Source: Blasia pusilla
Lineage: Eukaryota > Marchantiophyta > Marchantiopsida > Blasiales
Direction: 5' to 3'
NCBI GenBank assembly: GCA_050084515.1
Contig: CM114275.1
Coordinates: forward strand, 11,408,001 to 11,472,000
Length of the DNA: 64,000 nucleotides
Positions 1 to 12,599 of this stretch are shown here, piece after piece. The translations under genes were made by a program, and so were the position numbers. The notes beneath the pieces were generated by a model. It was given only the letters and a program-made list of their open reading frames with translations, made no database searches and was not told where the DNA came from. How positions within the stretch are numbered: the stretch's first letter is position 1; the number at the start of each line of letters is the position of its first letter.

Positions 1-574
1 TACATGCTTCAACCATCTCATCATCATCTATTCGCGGATTTTAATCTACCCCTTGTGCATCATGCTGTTGTGAATGGTTAGACATCTCTCTATCATCCAA
101 CCCTCCATAATCCCCTTCATGGAAATTATTCTATTGGGCAAAAACGTCATTCAACATTTGACCTATATCAACATGCTCATCTACACCATGTTCGTGTACA
201 CGCACTATCCTAGGACCCCCAACTCCTTCTGCTTGAGTTTGACTCCCTTCTACATCACACCTAATGATAGTGGCTTGATGAAGCCTATTGTCATGCTCAT
301 CTTGCAAGCACCATTCTTCATCAAAGGAGTCAAATTCCTCTTTGCCTTTCCAGATCCTACAAAGGGAGAAGCGTTGGTGTTTTTGTAGATGCTCTTCTAC
401 CTTATGCAAAGATACGCTCTTCTGAACCTTACAAAGATTACAAGGACACGTGACACGACTTTGCCCATCCCTCCTTGCCCTGGCCTGCTCTCGACGCCAT
501 AGCTTAAGGTCATGTCTTGCAACTCTCTCAACATTGTTGAGGGGGTGTCTAACCCTCGGGTTTGGATAGCTCAT
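1..574 (-). pseudogene. CACTA (En/Spm) transposase-associated domain fragment
   Basis: The minus strand from 574 to 131 encodes 147 residues with a basic stretch followed by CPCNLCK and a spaced H-x3-H (HLQKH), then RIWKG and an acidic FDEEW segment. This matches the transposase-associated zinc-binding domain at the N-terminus of plant CACTA transposases. After a stop at 131 the same frame continues to the window edge with another stop, reading an acidic segment rich in D, E, G and H, as in the linker that normally follows this domain. It is therefore a decayed piece of a longer gene whose DDE core lies outside the window. Family assignment rests on the CPC...H motif pattern, not on a database hit. 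Confidence 0.6.
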
Positions 575-1079
575 TATGGTTTCTCATGAATATGGAAAAT
601 TTGATGTCCTAAACCATGACACGACACCAATTCAGAGTTCACGTCTTTCCCATTCATCTCTCAGCTGACACATGACTAAAACACCATAACATAATCAAAA
701 AATTTCATACTTGCACATAATGCTTCAATTGTAAGAGCACATGTATGATTAGTCTTCTTCTTGTTGAAACAATGTATGTCTTCAACGCCCTACTACAACA
801 AGCCACTTGTACATATAGAACAACATGTCAAAAAATTTCCTAACCATTCATCTCTTAGAAGCAAAAGATTGTACAATTCCTAACTCTATCCATGCATGAT
901 CCTATTCACCATCCCATTCATCTCTCAGATATAGTGTAGTGGTGACTTGCTGCATTGAGCATTCAAACAATACAACTTGACTGAATTCTTTCTATATAGA
1001 TCTATCCAAATTGAATGTGATAATGGAGAATAGAGGTCTCTGTGATCTACACCTTTCATTTCTAAAGTGGATTGTTGCT

Positions 1080-1083
<4 letters not shown>
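575..1083. other. Intergenic, no gene seen
   Basis: AT-rich sequence with frequent stops in all frames. I see no domain, repeat or RNA gene here. Confidence 0.5.

Positions 1084-1143
<60 letters not shown>
1084..1143. repeat. (GA)n microsatellite
   Basis: About 30 uninterrupted GA dinucleotides. The open frames that cross it, coding runs of Arg-Glu or Ser-Leu, are artefacts of the repeat. Confidence 0.97.
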
Positions 1144-1147
<4 letters not shown>

Positions 1148-1345
1148 GGGCATCCCCCAATGCTGCCCCATATTCCATCAGATTGAGGAAGAATGATAGA
1201 GCGGTGTACATCTGATGTGATGTCTTGGAAGTGTAGGAATCATCTAATTGTCCCACACATGCTAATTACATGATTGGGATCCTCAGTAAACATTACATAC
1301 CACTGCAACAACTTTGGGCAATGAATCAAGGCTAGTGAATGTAGT
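1144..1345. repeat. Dispersed repeat, copy 1
   Basis: It shares three blocks with 2276-2470: a GCATCCC...TGCCCCATATTC block, a TGATGTGATGT block, and a GATTGGGATCC...TGGGCAATGAAT block. The block order is circularly permuted between the two copies. This suggests both derive from a tandem array or from a longer element with repeated units. No coding capacity. Confidence 0.6.
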
Positions 1346-2275
1346 GAAGGTAGGCTCCCTATACTAGCCTTACAACCATCATTACTTACCAGAACTTGTG
1401 TGGCAAATCAGATTGTTGGAGCATTCACTCCCAATTATTCCAGTTTTATATCAGAGTACCAATTTGATCTTGGATTTTATCTCCCTACCCATGTATAGCA
1501 CTGAGAACTTCATGAAGAAAAAGCAGCAGATTAAAAGGGTGTTGTGGGTGTGGCTAAGCTGAGTCTTGTAGAATCTAGTCATGGAGATGACTAGTCAGTA
1601 CCAACAACATACTTACCACCTAGTCAGAGCAGGGTACACCCTAACAGTACAGTGGATATGAGATGATAAGAAGAGCTTGAAGGCTCAAACTTGCATATTA
1701 CTTTGCAAGAGTCTGGCAGGAGTAGGGAAAACCATCTTCCATTTGATCCTAGCAAGGAAAGTCCAAAGTTGAAGAGTGAGTGGTAACTCAATAGCAGAAG
1801 TTTGAAAGACATGGACATGGAGACATGTGGGTATGAATATCCCCTAAACCTACTTTCAAGAAAAGGCGTGACCTTTTGAAGGCTAGCAATGCTCACAATG
1901 TCACGATAGTTTCTGGTCAGACCGGATGTGGCAAAAGTCTTCAGGTGTTTTGATTGGCTATTAGGTAGAGATGACTCATCTTTAGCTAATAGTTGGTGAA
2001 TTATGTTTTGAAGAAAGTTATGGTGAATTTAGCTTTTTTGACTAGCTTCTTTAATGCGCGGAGAACGTATGTGCTCATTTTTTATTAGAAGTAGTTCAGG
2101 TGGGTCACACTGTTCAATTAGAAAGTTATCAATCACATCGTACCAGGCTTCTCTACCAAGAGAGACACTACTCTTTTTTTCTCTCTTTAGAGAGAGATTG
2201 CTGACCAAACAAATAATTTTTTGTGCGGAGCTTCCAAGTATCAACCAAGAAACTCTTCATCACACCATCTACTTC
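1346..2275. other. Intergenic, no gene seen
   Basis: No supported gene. Short open frames on both strands lack recognisable motifs. Confidence 0.45.
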
Positions 2276-2470
2276 ACTTGATTGGGATCCCCAATAGACA
2301 TTACTTACCAGTGCAACAACTTTGGGCAATGAATGAGGCTACTGATCGAATGTGTTGGAACAATTCTGCTGTTGGCATCCCACACTGTTGCCCCATATTC
2401 TACTAAGGGACAAATGGTATGGAAAATGATAGAGCACTTTACTTCTGATGTGATGTATGAGTTTTGATAT
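2276..2470. repeat. Dispersed repeat, copy 2
   Basis: Diverged partner of 1144-1345, with the blocks in rotated order. A short stretch of the same family (TTGGCATCCAACACTG) also lies at 4048-4063, immediately left of transposon copy A, so A may have inserted into another copy. Confidence 0.55.
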
Positions 2471-4063
2471 GCCGAGCTATTTATGGGCATAGGGAGTTAC
2501 TGCTTTATAAGACAAGCATGTTTAAAAACTGATTTATGGGGTTGAGTCTGGTATGGCATTCAAAAATCGATGGAGACCTAGTTTTGCATGCTCCAACTGT
2601 ACATGCAAGACTTCAAGTTGTTATCCTTACTATCTATCACGATCATGGTTATGAGGATTTAGTTTTTTTGTGCTATCCCTTGTGTTTCTGGGTCTCATGC
2701 ACAAAGGAGTGAAGGGGGATCACTTGTTGTCACTATCTTTGTTGGATAAGATCAATAGACAAGTCTTGGGTGTAAGTCTGTCTAGACAAGAGAATGATCA
2801 GATCTTCTAATATCTTTGGCATCCACTATGGTTGTCCCTTGGTGTTTGTAGAGTTCATAATTCACAACTATGTAATCCAAAACTGAGCTTGCATTCTCCT
2901 TGAAGTTGAAACTGGTCGAGGTAGGGGAGTCCACCTTCTGCCACTGAAACACATATCTTGGTTTGAGATTCTGTCAAGAGCATGATCAGCTCTGTGCCAT
3001 TCCCGCCATCTTCCTAAATCTTTATCTCCTCAAGGTTTGTGCCTTGCTCCACCTAACTATTCAAGTCTATCAAAAGGACCATATCTCCCTTTATTTGGAA
3101 CTCAAGGCAATCAACTTTCACACTATCAAACTCTACCTCTGTTACAACAGTAGTTGTAGTGGTTATTGGCATGTGAACACTTCTAATATTACTTATCTCC
3201 TGAGTTGAACTTATAAGTTCCATGATCACCACATATCTGGATTTGATTTTCAGCAAATCATGAGCAACCTCAAGTTGCTTCATTGGATGGGTCAGTCCAC
3301 ATGAGTTCCAAATACCCAAGCTTGACCTTAAGCTTCAGATGCAGGTCTGAAAATATAGTACACAATAATCCAGACATATCAACTAGGGGAGCAAGATTGC
3401 AAGGTCACGAAAGATTCTGATTATAGCAATGAGCAAGTGAATGATGAGCATTTTTATTTTGCTTGCTTGGAGTTCACTCTTCAGCAACTACTCATGAGAA
3501 GAGACCGAGTGAATGAAATTAATTATTGTCCATGGTCCAATGAAGGGCCGTGGGACTTTGATTTGCGACCTTTGTTCTTCAAGAAAATAGAGCAAATTGT
3601 TCTTCAGTTCTACCTTTTCAAAATATACTTTCAAGAGAGAGAGAGAGAGTTCAGATATTTTCATGGCTTCTTATGTGCTACTCTACTATGAGCATTTGAC
3701 TACTAGTTTGGTTATGGTATCCACAAATTCTTTCTAATCTTGCACCCAAAGTTCAGGCCCTATTTGGAGCTTGGTTACCTACACAATCTCTAGAACCTTT
3801 TTTGTCCAAGATTTGGCCTGCATTACGGCTCTTCTTTGGGTCAAGTTTCCTCCATCTCCTCTTCTCTCTGGCAATGGCAGTTCAATGTCTCCAACAACCT
3901 CTGTCATTTCAACTTGGCAATCTCACGTCTATCCTCCAAGGGTTCCAATCCCAGTTCTGATCTTACATCGACTTTGGATGTTCGTGAGGAAGTTGACATT
4001 GTATCCCAAAATGCATGGACCTACATAGCTTCAAGATTTTTTGTTGTTGGCATCCAACACTGC
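2471..4063. other. Non-coding region, possible LINE trace
   Basis: No intact gene. On the minus strand near 3319-3210 a frame reads WNSCGLTHPMKQ followed by VVIMELI. This faintly resembles the start of a LINE-type endonuclease (WN.RGL...P.K... then a hydrophobic strand and E). The rest of that frame shows no further endonuclease motifs, so the match may be chance. Confidence 0.25.
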
Positions 4064-4200
4064 GAGGTGCGGTAAGAGGAGAGGAAGAGAGGAGAGAGGA
4101 GAGAGGAAACTACCTTCAACCGAAATAGATGCTTTTTTTTTAAGAGAGTTTCCTATGATTTGAAGAGAGTTTCCGCTGGGTTGAAGAGAGGAAACTGTTT
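4064..4200. repeat. Left terminal region of copy A
   Basis: Begins GAGGTGCGGTAAGAGG, continues as AGAGG repeats, then ACTACCTTCAACCGAAATAG, a T tract and GAGAGTTTCC. The same block begins copies B (43046) and C (51287). Its complement-like counterpart ends A and C. I read it as the left terminal inverted repeat plus subterminal sequence. Confidence 0.7.
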
Positions 4201-4479
4201 GTGTGAATTTTTTTGCACTTTTTTGCTCAGTTATTAAGCAGTCCCACGGTTTTTTTTTTCTATTCCATATTTTGGCAACCCATCTGAGTCCGACCGATTG
4301 CAAATTGCACAAAATTTACAAAACTGAAAAATATGTGGAATAACAAGTGTGGAACCAATCACTTTTTCCATCTAAGGTCTAGAAACACTCTACCATTTGC
4401 CCGGGGCTGAATAGAGTTCAAGCTCAAAGTGAAGGTTCTTGAAAAATGAAAGTATAATCTAAAACCTCATTTTGCATCC

Positions 4480-7400
4480 TCAAAGTGGTTTGTTTAAAAT
4501 ACTTTGCACTTCTTTGAGGGACAAAATTGGTTGGTGGATTCCTACTCCTACCTCTGACTCTCTTAAAACTACCAGCAACACATAGTACATGTGCTTACAA
4601 GGGAAATGCCTTTTGCCACTTGTCTCTCTTTGGACAAAGTCATCACATGAACATGTGGGAAAGCAACAGATGTGCACCACATACACCCCTGTGACACTTG
4701 AATTTACAGTGTTGTTCTTGACCCAATACATCCTTCCTATTCCATTTCCACTGTGGACATCTTTCGTGGCGATGATCTCCATTTTTGCCTCCCGAGCTGA
4801 TGCAATTCGCTTTGCTCTCTCCACCGTTGGCCTACACATTTTGTTTCTCTTCACCCCATTTCTAGACTCAAACAGAAATAATGGATTGAGATAATGCACC
4901 TTCTCCGAGTACATGTTGAACATCAATCTTGGGTTGAATACGAAATGCGAAGGTCTCTGTAATGCGAACATGCTCCAAAATTCCCCCATCTACGAGTCTG
5001 AAACCGGCACTTGTAAGATTGTCCACTTCGTCTTGAGTGGAGTTGGTACGTACGGCGATGGGCCAAATTGTGGATGTATTCCCCGGAGCTCCAATGGCAG
5101 CCGGATAAGACTTCCGGAGAGCGCAAGATTTATCTGGGCAGAAGAAATACTTCAATTGATCCCCGGTCCTCATGAAACGATCAAAGGTTTTGAGTCCCCA
5201 AAACCCAGGAAGTGGTCGTCCAGTCCTTGTACAGTTCTTATTTAGGAAAGTGCCGCATGCTCTCCTAATGCCATCAGATCCTGCCCTGCAGGTGGATCCA
5301 CGTCCAGGGTTGCTCCGAGATATATGCCACCGTTTAAGGTTGCAATCCACCTCCATTACCGGAATCCCATATTGTTGAACCACCCGGTGGCGATGGATGT
5401 TGCGAACTTCCCGAACGGAGAGGGCTTTTGAAATAAGACATTCACTGATTTTGGAGAAGGGTCTCCATCACGGATTTGGGAGCGGTCTGGGGTCCCTGAA
5501 TACCTGGGCGGCGTAATTTCCTCATCCAAATCAATCACCGGATTTGTTCCTCGATGGTGCTTCTTCACCTGCCCAAAGTCAAGATACTTATCTGGTCTCC
5601 ACGAGTCTCGCTCGGACTGCTCTACCACCATCTGTATGGGACATCTTGAAACCCGCTCATGAATATCCCCACCAATGTGTACATCTTGCTCGAGGGGAGT
5701 TCGAGCTACGCACCGGTTGAAGGCTTCCACATACAGTTTTTCATCACCAGATCTCACAGCCGCCCTGACATAGAGCTCGTAGATCGACGACCCCCTTCCT
5801 TTTGTTATGCCTTTTGTGAGGAAGATATGGGATGCTACATACTGTAGCATTGGTCTTGCCTGGTCTTTTTGGCATGCCTCCACAAGTGAAATTTGTTGGC
5901 ATGCTTGTGACGACCTCCAAGAGGAATGAAAACTTTCTGCTCCACTTGTGTTGGGGCAGAGGGCATTTTCATGAATGTTCAATCCCTGCAACGACGGCAA
6001 TGTTAGAAGGGAACAAAAATAGCTCAGGAGTCAAAGAAATAAGCTTCCTGTCGGAACCAGACGGGTTGCAAGAACCTTTGGCCACTCCGGGCTGGAAGAT
6101 CCAAGTGCAAGTCATCCGAAACCCATCCGGGTCAAACTATTTGCAGGCCTTGTATACATGCAATTTGCATACTTATATACTGGTTGCACCAAAATTCTGG
6201 ATGCAACCCATCGATTTCCGACGGGTTGCACACTCGGGCGACCCGTCGCATCCGACAGCTTGCTTGGTTTCTTCGGTTTGAAATCCCTATAGTTCCCACA
6301 CTTCTCAACTTGAGCTGCAACTTTACAAACAATTCTCAGCGTGAGCTTGACAAGACAAAATAGTGAACTCACCTGCCGCATGAAGTTTCCCCATTGTCTC
6401 ATACGTACAGTCCACCAACTCAACCAAGAGCACAACTCTTTGTACTTCCCCTCAATCGCATGCTTCCTCCACCACCTATGAAGTTCTTCTTGGCATTCCA
6501 TGGCATGTTTCAAGGTTTTGCTGTCCTTGCAGCGTTGGAGTAGAGTGACATGCTCTGTCCTCTTATTCTCCTTAATGCAAGATTTGGTGTACCGGTTCAC
6601 AGACTGTTGCCAATGGAAAGCATCCGACCTTTCCCTCTCCGGTTGAACCTCTCCACCCCAGAACACTTCCCGGATAGCAATCCACCTAGGTTGTGAAGAC
6701 ATAGGCCCTGGATCCCTCGCCTCCTTGGCCCATGAACTGCCATCTCTGAATGAATGGAAATATGGAGTTGGCCTTGATTCTAGCGATGGCATCCATTTTG
6801 GCCGTCTTTCCATCCAGAACTCGTATCTGACGCAGCAAATTCCGGAAGCATTCAGGATCAGCGAGAAATGCGAGATTTTCCTAGAGTTGTTTCTCCTCAA
6901 CCGTCGTGATCTTGCCCTGTCCAGGGATTCCAAGCAATTGTTCACAAATTTGTGATGTCGTTGTGAGCTTGATCCCTCCGGGCTTTGAACCTGGAGAGTT
7001 TCTGTAGACCTCGGCTACTTTCTTCGCCACATCCTCCTTGATGTGTCTTTGAATTGCATCGGTCACAGGATGAGTGTGGGAGCCAACATGGACAACCAGC
7101 CTTGTATACTCTGACGTGGAGCCCAAGTCATGGACAATGAAAAATATGTATGCAGGACATGCTCCAACGTAGAAGGGCGATGCCTGACAATGAGGACATC
7201 GATGGCCTCTTGGCGGTATGGTGGCACCGACCTCGTATGGAGTTTTTGCATTCTTGGGAGGGAATTGCGACGTATTGACTCGCCCGTTGCGCTCTAGATA
7301 CGGGCATGCTGGACTTCTACACTCCAAGGCTCCAACGCATTGGCGGCGGGAGACAATCCAAGGACCATATGGAATTGAAGCACTGGTCCATTGAAGCCTG

Positions 7401-8085
7401 CACCATCGATGACAATCAGACTTTCTGTCCATACCCTTCAGGCATCCTCCATCCTTCTTTTGAGTAGGAGCAGCAAGTGGAGGCAACTCAAAAATGCAAT
7501 TACCATCGTACGTGGGCGGCAGCTTGTCGACAAGAATGTGCTTGAACATTTTCAAGGGCAGAGACGAAAGCAAAGTATTGCCTGATACTCGCAAGAGGAA
7601 CGAGTAGGCGGACAGAGGGCCCGATTGGTGTCCGACAGATCCACTGAGGTTGATAACATCTGGAATCTCTTCAGGAAAAACAACATTGTTACGAGCGCAT
7701 GGGTTGAGTCGGCCGGATCTAAAGAGCTTGGAGTTGCAAACGAGAGCTCAGAGCACTAGGAAATTCTAGACCGTCTACTTGGGAAACAGATTTAATTGAG
7801 GGCGGGCCGTAAACTCAGTATTGACCATTTGGTAGAGGTAGGAGATTCCATACTTTACGATCCGAGGTCACCTTTGGCTGGACCGTCTCACCTATTATGT
7901 CTTCCGCATCGTCCACCTAACATCTTTGGATACAAAGATGGTTCCAATTTGAAGAAGAAATCGAATGCATGAAGAAAATTTTCATCCACTGCTATGAAAG
8001 ACTCACGAGCTTGGGGTCGAATGATTTCCGATTGAGGAAGGGCCGCTTGATGACTACCACAAGTGAGCTTAACATAATTATCCAT
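4480..8085 (-). pseudogene. MULE-like transposase, copy A, broken
   Basis: The gene starts at 8085 (MDNYVKLTCGS, as in B and C). Exon 1 ends at 6373, with a GTGAGT donor. The intron is 5986-6372, and exon 2 starts at 5985. The N-terminal half carries a Cys/His-rich region (DCHRWC, LECRSPAC, CPHC and a GSHTHP ending) that resembles the WRKY-GCM1 class of zinc fingers found in MULE transposases. Exon 2 carries SGAESFHSSW, which fits the acidic E-x-x-H end of the DDE core. Near 4670 lies a SWIM finger (CSC, spacer, PCKH), and the protein ends at 4480. Compared with C, about 300 bp around 6700 is missing, removing the region of the first catalytic Asp. Frameshifts occur near 7950, 5390 and 4950. 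It cannot encode an active transposase. Confidence 0.75.
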
Positions 8086-8285
8086 TCCAAGAAGATTCCA
8101 ACGGGAGGAGACTGAGAATGAGAATATTTAATTTATAGTGAATAGGAAACATATACTCTGATGATTTTTATTGACAAGATGAATTCGGTGGGTGACATTG
8201 TTCGACACAATGGATCCAGTCAGTAACACATTCAGTTCGTGGGCAATATGTTACCGGATTTGGGAAGCAGAGGGTTACGCATCAC

Positions 8286-8565
8286 ACTTGGAACCCGTCG
8301 GAGTCCTGGTAACTCAAAAATTACCCGAAGCTAACCGAAGCCTGCAACCCGTCGGCATCGGACGGGTTGCACGCTTCTGCTAAACATTGTCGAAGCGAGC
8401 AACCCGTGGCTCTTCGACGAGTTGCTCGGATACCGCTCCTTCTTGCCCGAAGATGCCGGAGGCGTGCAAACCGTCTGTTCCCGACAAGTTCCGCGGGTGC
8501 CTCGCCTTTTAGCCCAAAGACGGCGAGGCGTGCAACCCGTCGCCCTCCAACGGGTTGCGCAAGGG
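8286..8565. repeat. Palindrome array in divergent promoter, copy A
   Basis: Copies of the 27-bp palindrome (GCAACCCGTCGGA / TCCGACGGGTTGC, with variants) start at 8344, 8399, 8466 and 8532. The last three are spaced 67 and 66 bp apart, and a half-site precedes them at about 8288. It lies between the transposase start and the remnant of the divergent gene. This is a shortened version of the arrays at 49814-50176 and 54919-55545. Confidence 0.85.
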
Positions 8566-8580
8566 CCTTGCCTTGTGGTG

Positions 8581-10917
8581 CATTAGAGCCCATTCTGCCG
8601 GAAGCAAACCTTGAAAGTTCTGGAGATTTTGAGGTTTGGCTCGGCGACATCCGGGACAAGCCAACCAAAAACCAGGATTCAAGACCATGTTCAAGGTTTG
8701 CGTCCTCCCTCGGCAGAGCTTTGACGAAGAAGTAGAGGGGAACAAACGGGATCAGCGAAGAAGAAGCGAGATCTACTGAGAGCATGACGGCTGATTCTGT
8801 TCGACTAAAAGCTGCCCAACGGATGGTCTTCAGGTACCTCGTCGAGTGTAAGAATGCAGGTACGTGGGGAAAATTACCGGTAGCCTTGAAATTGTGGGCT
8901 TCCCCGCCGGATGCAGAGACATTCTCCATGTACGACGTGGAGATGGGGCAGCACATGTCCGATTGGGAGGTGTAGAATTGCCCCATTTGGCTCGACTTCA
9001 ACGACCCTGAAGACATCACGGATAAGGAGTTACAAGTGCTTCATGATGCAGTGGCCTCAGGACAAGACGACATCCCCAATTTCGTCTTGCCTGAAGACTT
9101 CTTCGGAGGAGATGCAGAAGAGCAGGCCCACAAGACAGCTGAGTTGGCTTCCGAGGTCTGCACAGCCAAAGACAAATCCACAGCGGGTCTCAAAGGCAAG
9201 GCGAGGGGAGGGAAAAATTCAGAGGCTGAGTCTTCCCAAAGAGAGGCTGAAGATTCAAGGCCAGAGGAGGAATCGTCCGGATGAGCGGGGAGAGAGGGTC
9301 GGACCAGGTCCTCGGCGAAAAAAACGCCACCAGAATCTGAGGTCATAGAAACCCCGACAAGTCGTCCCCAGGCTAGGGAGAAGCGGAAGCGAGAGGTGCC
9401 CGGGTTGTCCCAAGGAGAATACTGACCCATCATCCTTGGGAAGACAGGACAAACAACGACCGGACAAGCGTCTCCTCCTTCGGTTCACTCCTTTACTAGA
9501 CGAGCTGAAGAGCTTCAGTTCTCAAGCGTCGACACCACCCATCGAAAAATTGACAACGCTGGGACGGAAGCTCCAACGAAACGGGCACGCTGCCTGGACG
9601 GTGAATGGAGTGGTCGAAGAGGTTGCCGTGGATCTCTTGATTGCCCATCTGCCCTCGGGGTTGCGACTTTGGGGCAAGAATCCGTCGGACCAGGTACCTG
9701 AGTGGAATGTGCCGCTCTCTTATGACCAAATTGCACTTTTGTTCTCCTTTGCAGACGCCTATCTGAGTGACAGGGGTTGCTTCTTGGTGTTGACTGGAGG
9801 GAGCGAGGACGAGCTCTTCAACCTCCAGTGCGTCAAGAGGTCGCTAAAGTGGAGGACGGCACAATCGTGGATCATAAAAAACGAGTACCCACTCCGATCC
9901 GCGACGAGTCAAATTCGGGTAAGGCTCAATTCCTGTACTATTATTTCAATTATATTTTAATGATGTGTATAATGAGAGTCAATCTGGGTTTTTTCTGTCC
10001 GTGAGCAACCCGTCGGAAGGCGACGGGTTCTTTGGCTTCGAGCGACCCATGCTCGGCTGAGAGCAACCCGTCGGTTTCCGACGGGTTGCATCTTTCCCAC
10101 ATACAGGGAAAACCACGGTGTACCTGCAACCCGTCAGAACCCGACGGGTTGCAGTTGCTTTTGGTTTTTCCCAGTTGATTTGGTTTTTGGATGCAACCCG
10201 TCTGATAGCGACGGGTTGCTCTCAAGCGAGCATGGGCTACTCTAGGCCAGCAACCCGTCGCCTTCCGACAGGTTGCTCACGGACAAAAACAACGGAGCCC
10301 GACGGGTTGGTCCGGGACAAAACAACCCGTCGGACTCCGACAGGTTGATCCAAAGTCAGTTATTGAAAATGTTCTCAAAGCGACTTCTTTAGTTTTCGAC
10401 ATTGTTTCCAACGTCTTTGATTCTGAGATGGACCACTCCTACATTATATCGCCGTTCGGCCCGAGCACAATTTCCAAGTGTTCAAGATCCAGGATCCTGT
10501 GGATCCATACTCGATGGGTTGCTTAGATAGTTTGTACAATTCCCCGGAATTTACATGCAAGACAAGATACCCCACTTGTGGGAGGAAGGAAAAGTCGCCG
10601 ACTACGATGCAAACGCTCATTGAGCTCGCTTAAGGCCGGGTGATTTGGTGTTCGACTTAGAGGGACTTTCAGGGCAAGTATCAAAGGCGCTGGCAGAGTG
10701 GAGAACATTCTGCCTCGAGGGAAGGCGGGAACTATTTGACCTTTGCAAGGAGGCAAAGGCGAATCTGAAAGGCTCGTTGGGCGTACAACTCTCCACGGCC
10801 GAGAGCTCGGTTCCGAGCCACCCTTGGTAGTGACTCCATCGTCACTTCCAACGATTCCCAAAATCGGGAGGGCAAGGCGAAAGTGATTTTGCAAGAGCTC
10901 TCGGACGATGACGAGTG
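8581..10917 (+). pseudogene. Methyltransferase-like gene remnant, copy A
   Basis: This is the truncated equivalent of the gene at 55897-61370, beginning at the deletion junction near 8581. The linker region (8581-9424) keeps the EANLES...DIRDKP and FSMYD...MSDWEV segments seen in C. The first methyltransferase half (9436-9917) reads VDLLIAHLPSGLRLW, then NVPLSYDQIALLFSF and FLVLTGG. A GTAAGG donor follows at 9918, then a palindrome-bearing intron. The second half resumes at about 10431 (MDHSY) and keeps PGDLVFDLEGLSG near 10637. Frameshifts and stops occur throughout, including after 10520 and at 10630. The fold assignment is the same as for C and equally tentative. Confidence 0.6.
9995..10350. 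repeat. Palindromes in methyltransferase-like intron, copy A
   Basis: Near-palindromic sites start at 10005, 10063, 10126, 10193, 10250 and about 10321, with half-sites between. Spacing is irregular (57-71 bp). The corresponding intron of copy C (59875-60107) keeps only two sites. Confidence 0.85.
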
Positions 10918-12180
10918 AGTTCAAAGAACTCAACGACCCACCTTGATGCAGCGGCGTTTGGAGTAGGGAGTTTTTTTGATAATGAGGCAAAAGATTTCAT
11001 AGAATAGATCAAATGTCTGATTCAGAGCTTTTTTCGGATGATATAAAGAGTAAGATTTTTTCGATCGATGGTGGTGCTTGTAAATGTTTCTTGATCATTT
11101 TTGTCTTTTAGAATGTGATCGTCTATGTACTCCACGGACTTCTATTTTGCAACCCGTGGGATTTCTCCCGCTTGCAACTTTCACTTTATGACCACACGCA
11201 ACCCGCCGGATTTCTCCTCCTTGCAACTTTTCGCTTTTGAAAGTGCACCCTTTTTTACCACCTCCAGGCAACCTGTCGATTATTCCGGTTGCCTGATCGG
11301 ACCCTTTCCTGTTGGTCCAACTTAAGAGGCGATCTGGCGGGCTTCTTCCCTTGGCACCTTCCCTCAACTCGTAAAGCGGCGAGGTTTCTTTTCTTCTCTC
11401 AGGCGTGTTGGATTCCTTCTACTTGTGCGGTTGCCATAATGGTATTAAGGGGGGACGGAGCAGATATTGATCTTTGGATGGGTGTCACATTGCGAGCATA
11501 CAAGGTATCTTTTGCCAAGGAAGGCGGTGGGACTCGAGACAGTTACATGGGACCGTTATGGTGTACCTCGAGGGGGCCAAGGCTCTCGGAGTCGCCAACA
11601 TTTTCGATCCCCGTCTACAATCGGCCGGAGGAGCCACTTGAATCCCCAGGACATTCCTTTGGTATGCATCACGAGGAGAGTTAGGAGTAAATTTGTAGAT
11701 GACGAGGCTCAAGAAATCATAGACTAGGTGAAATGTACATTTCGAGGTTCCTTCGGAGGTAATAAAGGGCGAGATTTTTCAACCCATAATGGTGTTTGTA
11801 AAAGTTTGCTGGAATATATTTTGGACTTGTGGATTGTGTTCTTTTAGCTACTCGAATTACAATTCTACAACCCGTATGATTCCGACTTTTTGCTTTTTGC
11901 CCACTGCAACTTTTTAACCATTTCCAAGCAACCTGTCGGATTCCGACAGGTTGATTGCTTGAGTGATCGACTCTATCCCGGTGAGACCAACTTGTGGCGC
12001 ATTGTGGCGGGCTTCTTGACTTTTGGCTCGTTCCCCTTCATTCGCCCAACTTGATTTGTAGGCTTCTTTTCTTGTCTAAGATGTGCAGATTCCTACTACC
12101 AGCCGGATTGCCATTTCGGATTCCCAACCCGTTAGATCGTCGTGGGTGCAGGGTGGAAGAAAATCACTTCTAAAAATCTT
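10918..12180. repeat. 3' module of copy A, tandemly duplicated
   Basis: Two diverged copies of a block about 0.7 kb long, starting near 10970 and 11700. Each begins with the gene end (GATGAGGCAAAAGATTTCAT or the like, then a stop), followed by AATAAAGGGCGAGATTTTT-type sequence, palindromes, and a CTCTTTCC...GGCGGGCTTCTT block. A probable last exon of the methyltransferase-like gene lies at about 11476-11727 (WDRYGVPRGG...VDDEAQEIID). The same duplication is present in copy C, so it predates their separation. Confidence 0.65.
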
Positions 12181-12599
12181 TCCTTTCTTATGGTGAGCTT
12201 TCTTACGGGTTGGGAGGGTGCGACTTCTCGGTTTCTCAGCCTAAGGATCTGATTTGTTCACATTTCATAAAGTTGGTCTTGAGCAGACACCATTCATAAC
12301 CGAAGAAAGTTGGTTATGGGGCAATTTAGGGGAGGCCATGATGCCAGGCAACAATCCCTGCAAAAAGAGAGGTACCCATCTGGGTGGTCCTCCAACAAAA
12401 ATACCAAGGGCACTGCTTTTTTTTGACCGAGACAGGGAATGTTAAGAAACTTAGGCTCACATGGAGAGTGATGGAAAAATGTTTAGGGTGGTCTTATGAT
12501 GTCTCCTTTTTTCTCGCCCCCAGGAAAGAGGAGGTTTTTTTAGGGCCAAATGTGGACCACTAAATACTCTCTTCTAAAGATTTCCTGAATTTTAAAGCA

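Noticed and set aside
1011-1256. Arg-Glu and Ser-Leu repeat proteins over the GA tracts (also 27880-28271)
   Set aside because: Simple-sequence artefacts of (GA)n.
3053-3319. LINE endonuclease
   Set aside because: Only one weak motif (WNSCGL...P.K) is present, with no catalytic residues or RT nearby. Kept only as a note on the non-coding region.
9041-9433. Minus-strand frames opposite the methyltransferase-like linker (also 58997-59287)
   Set aside because: Shadows of the plus-strand coding region. They have no motifs and match between copies only because the plus strand does.
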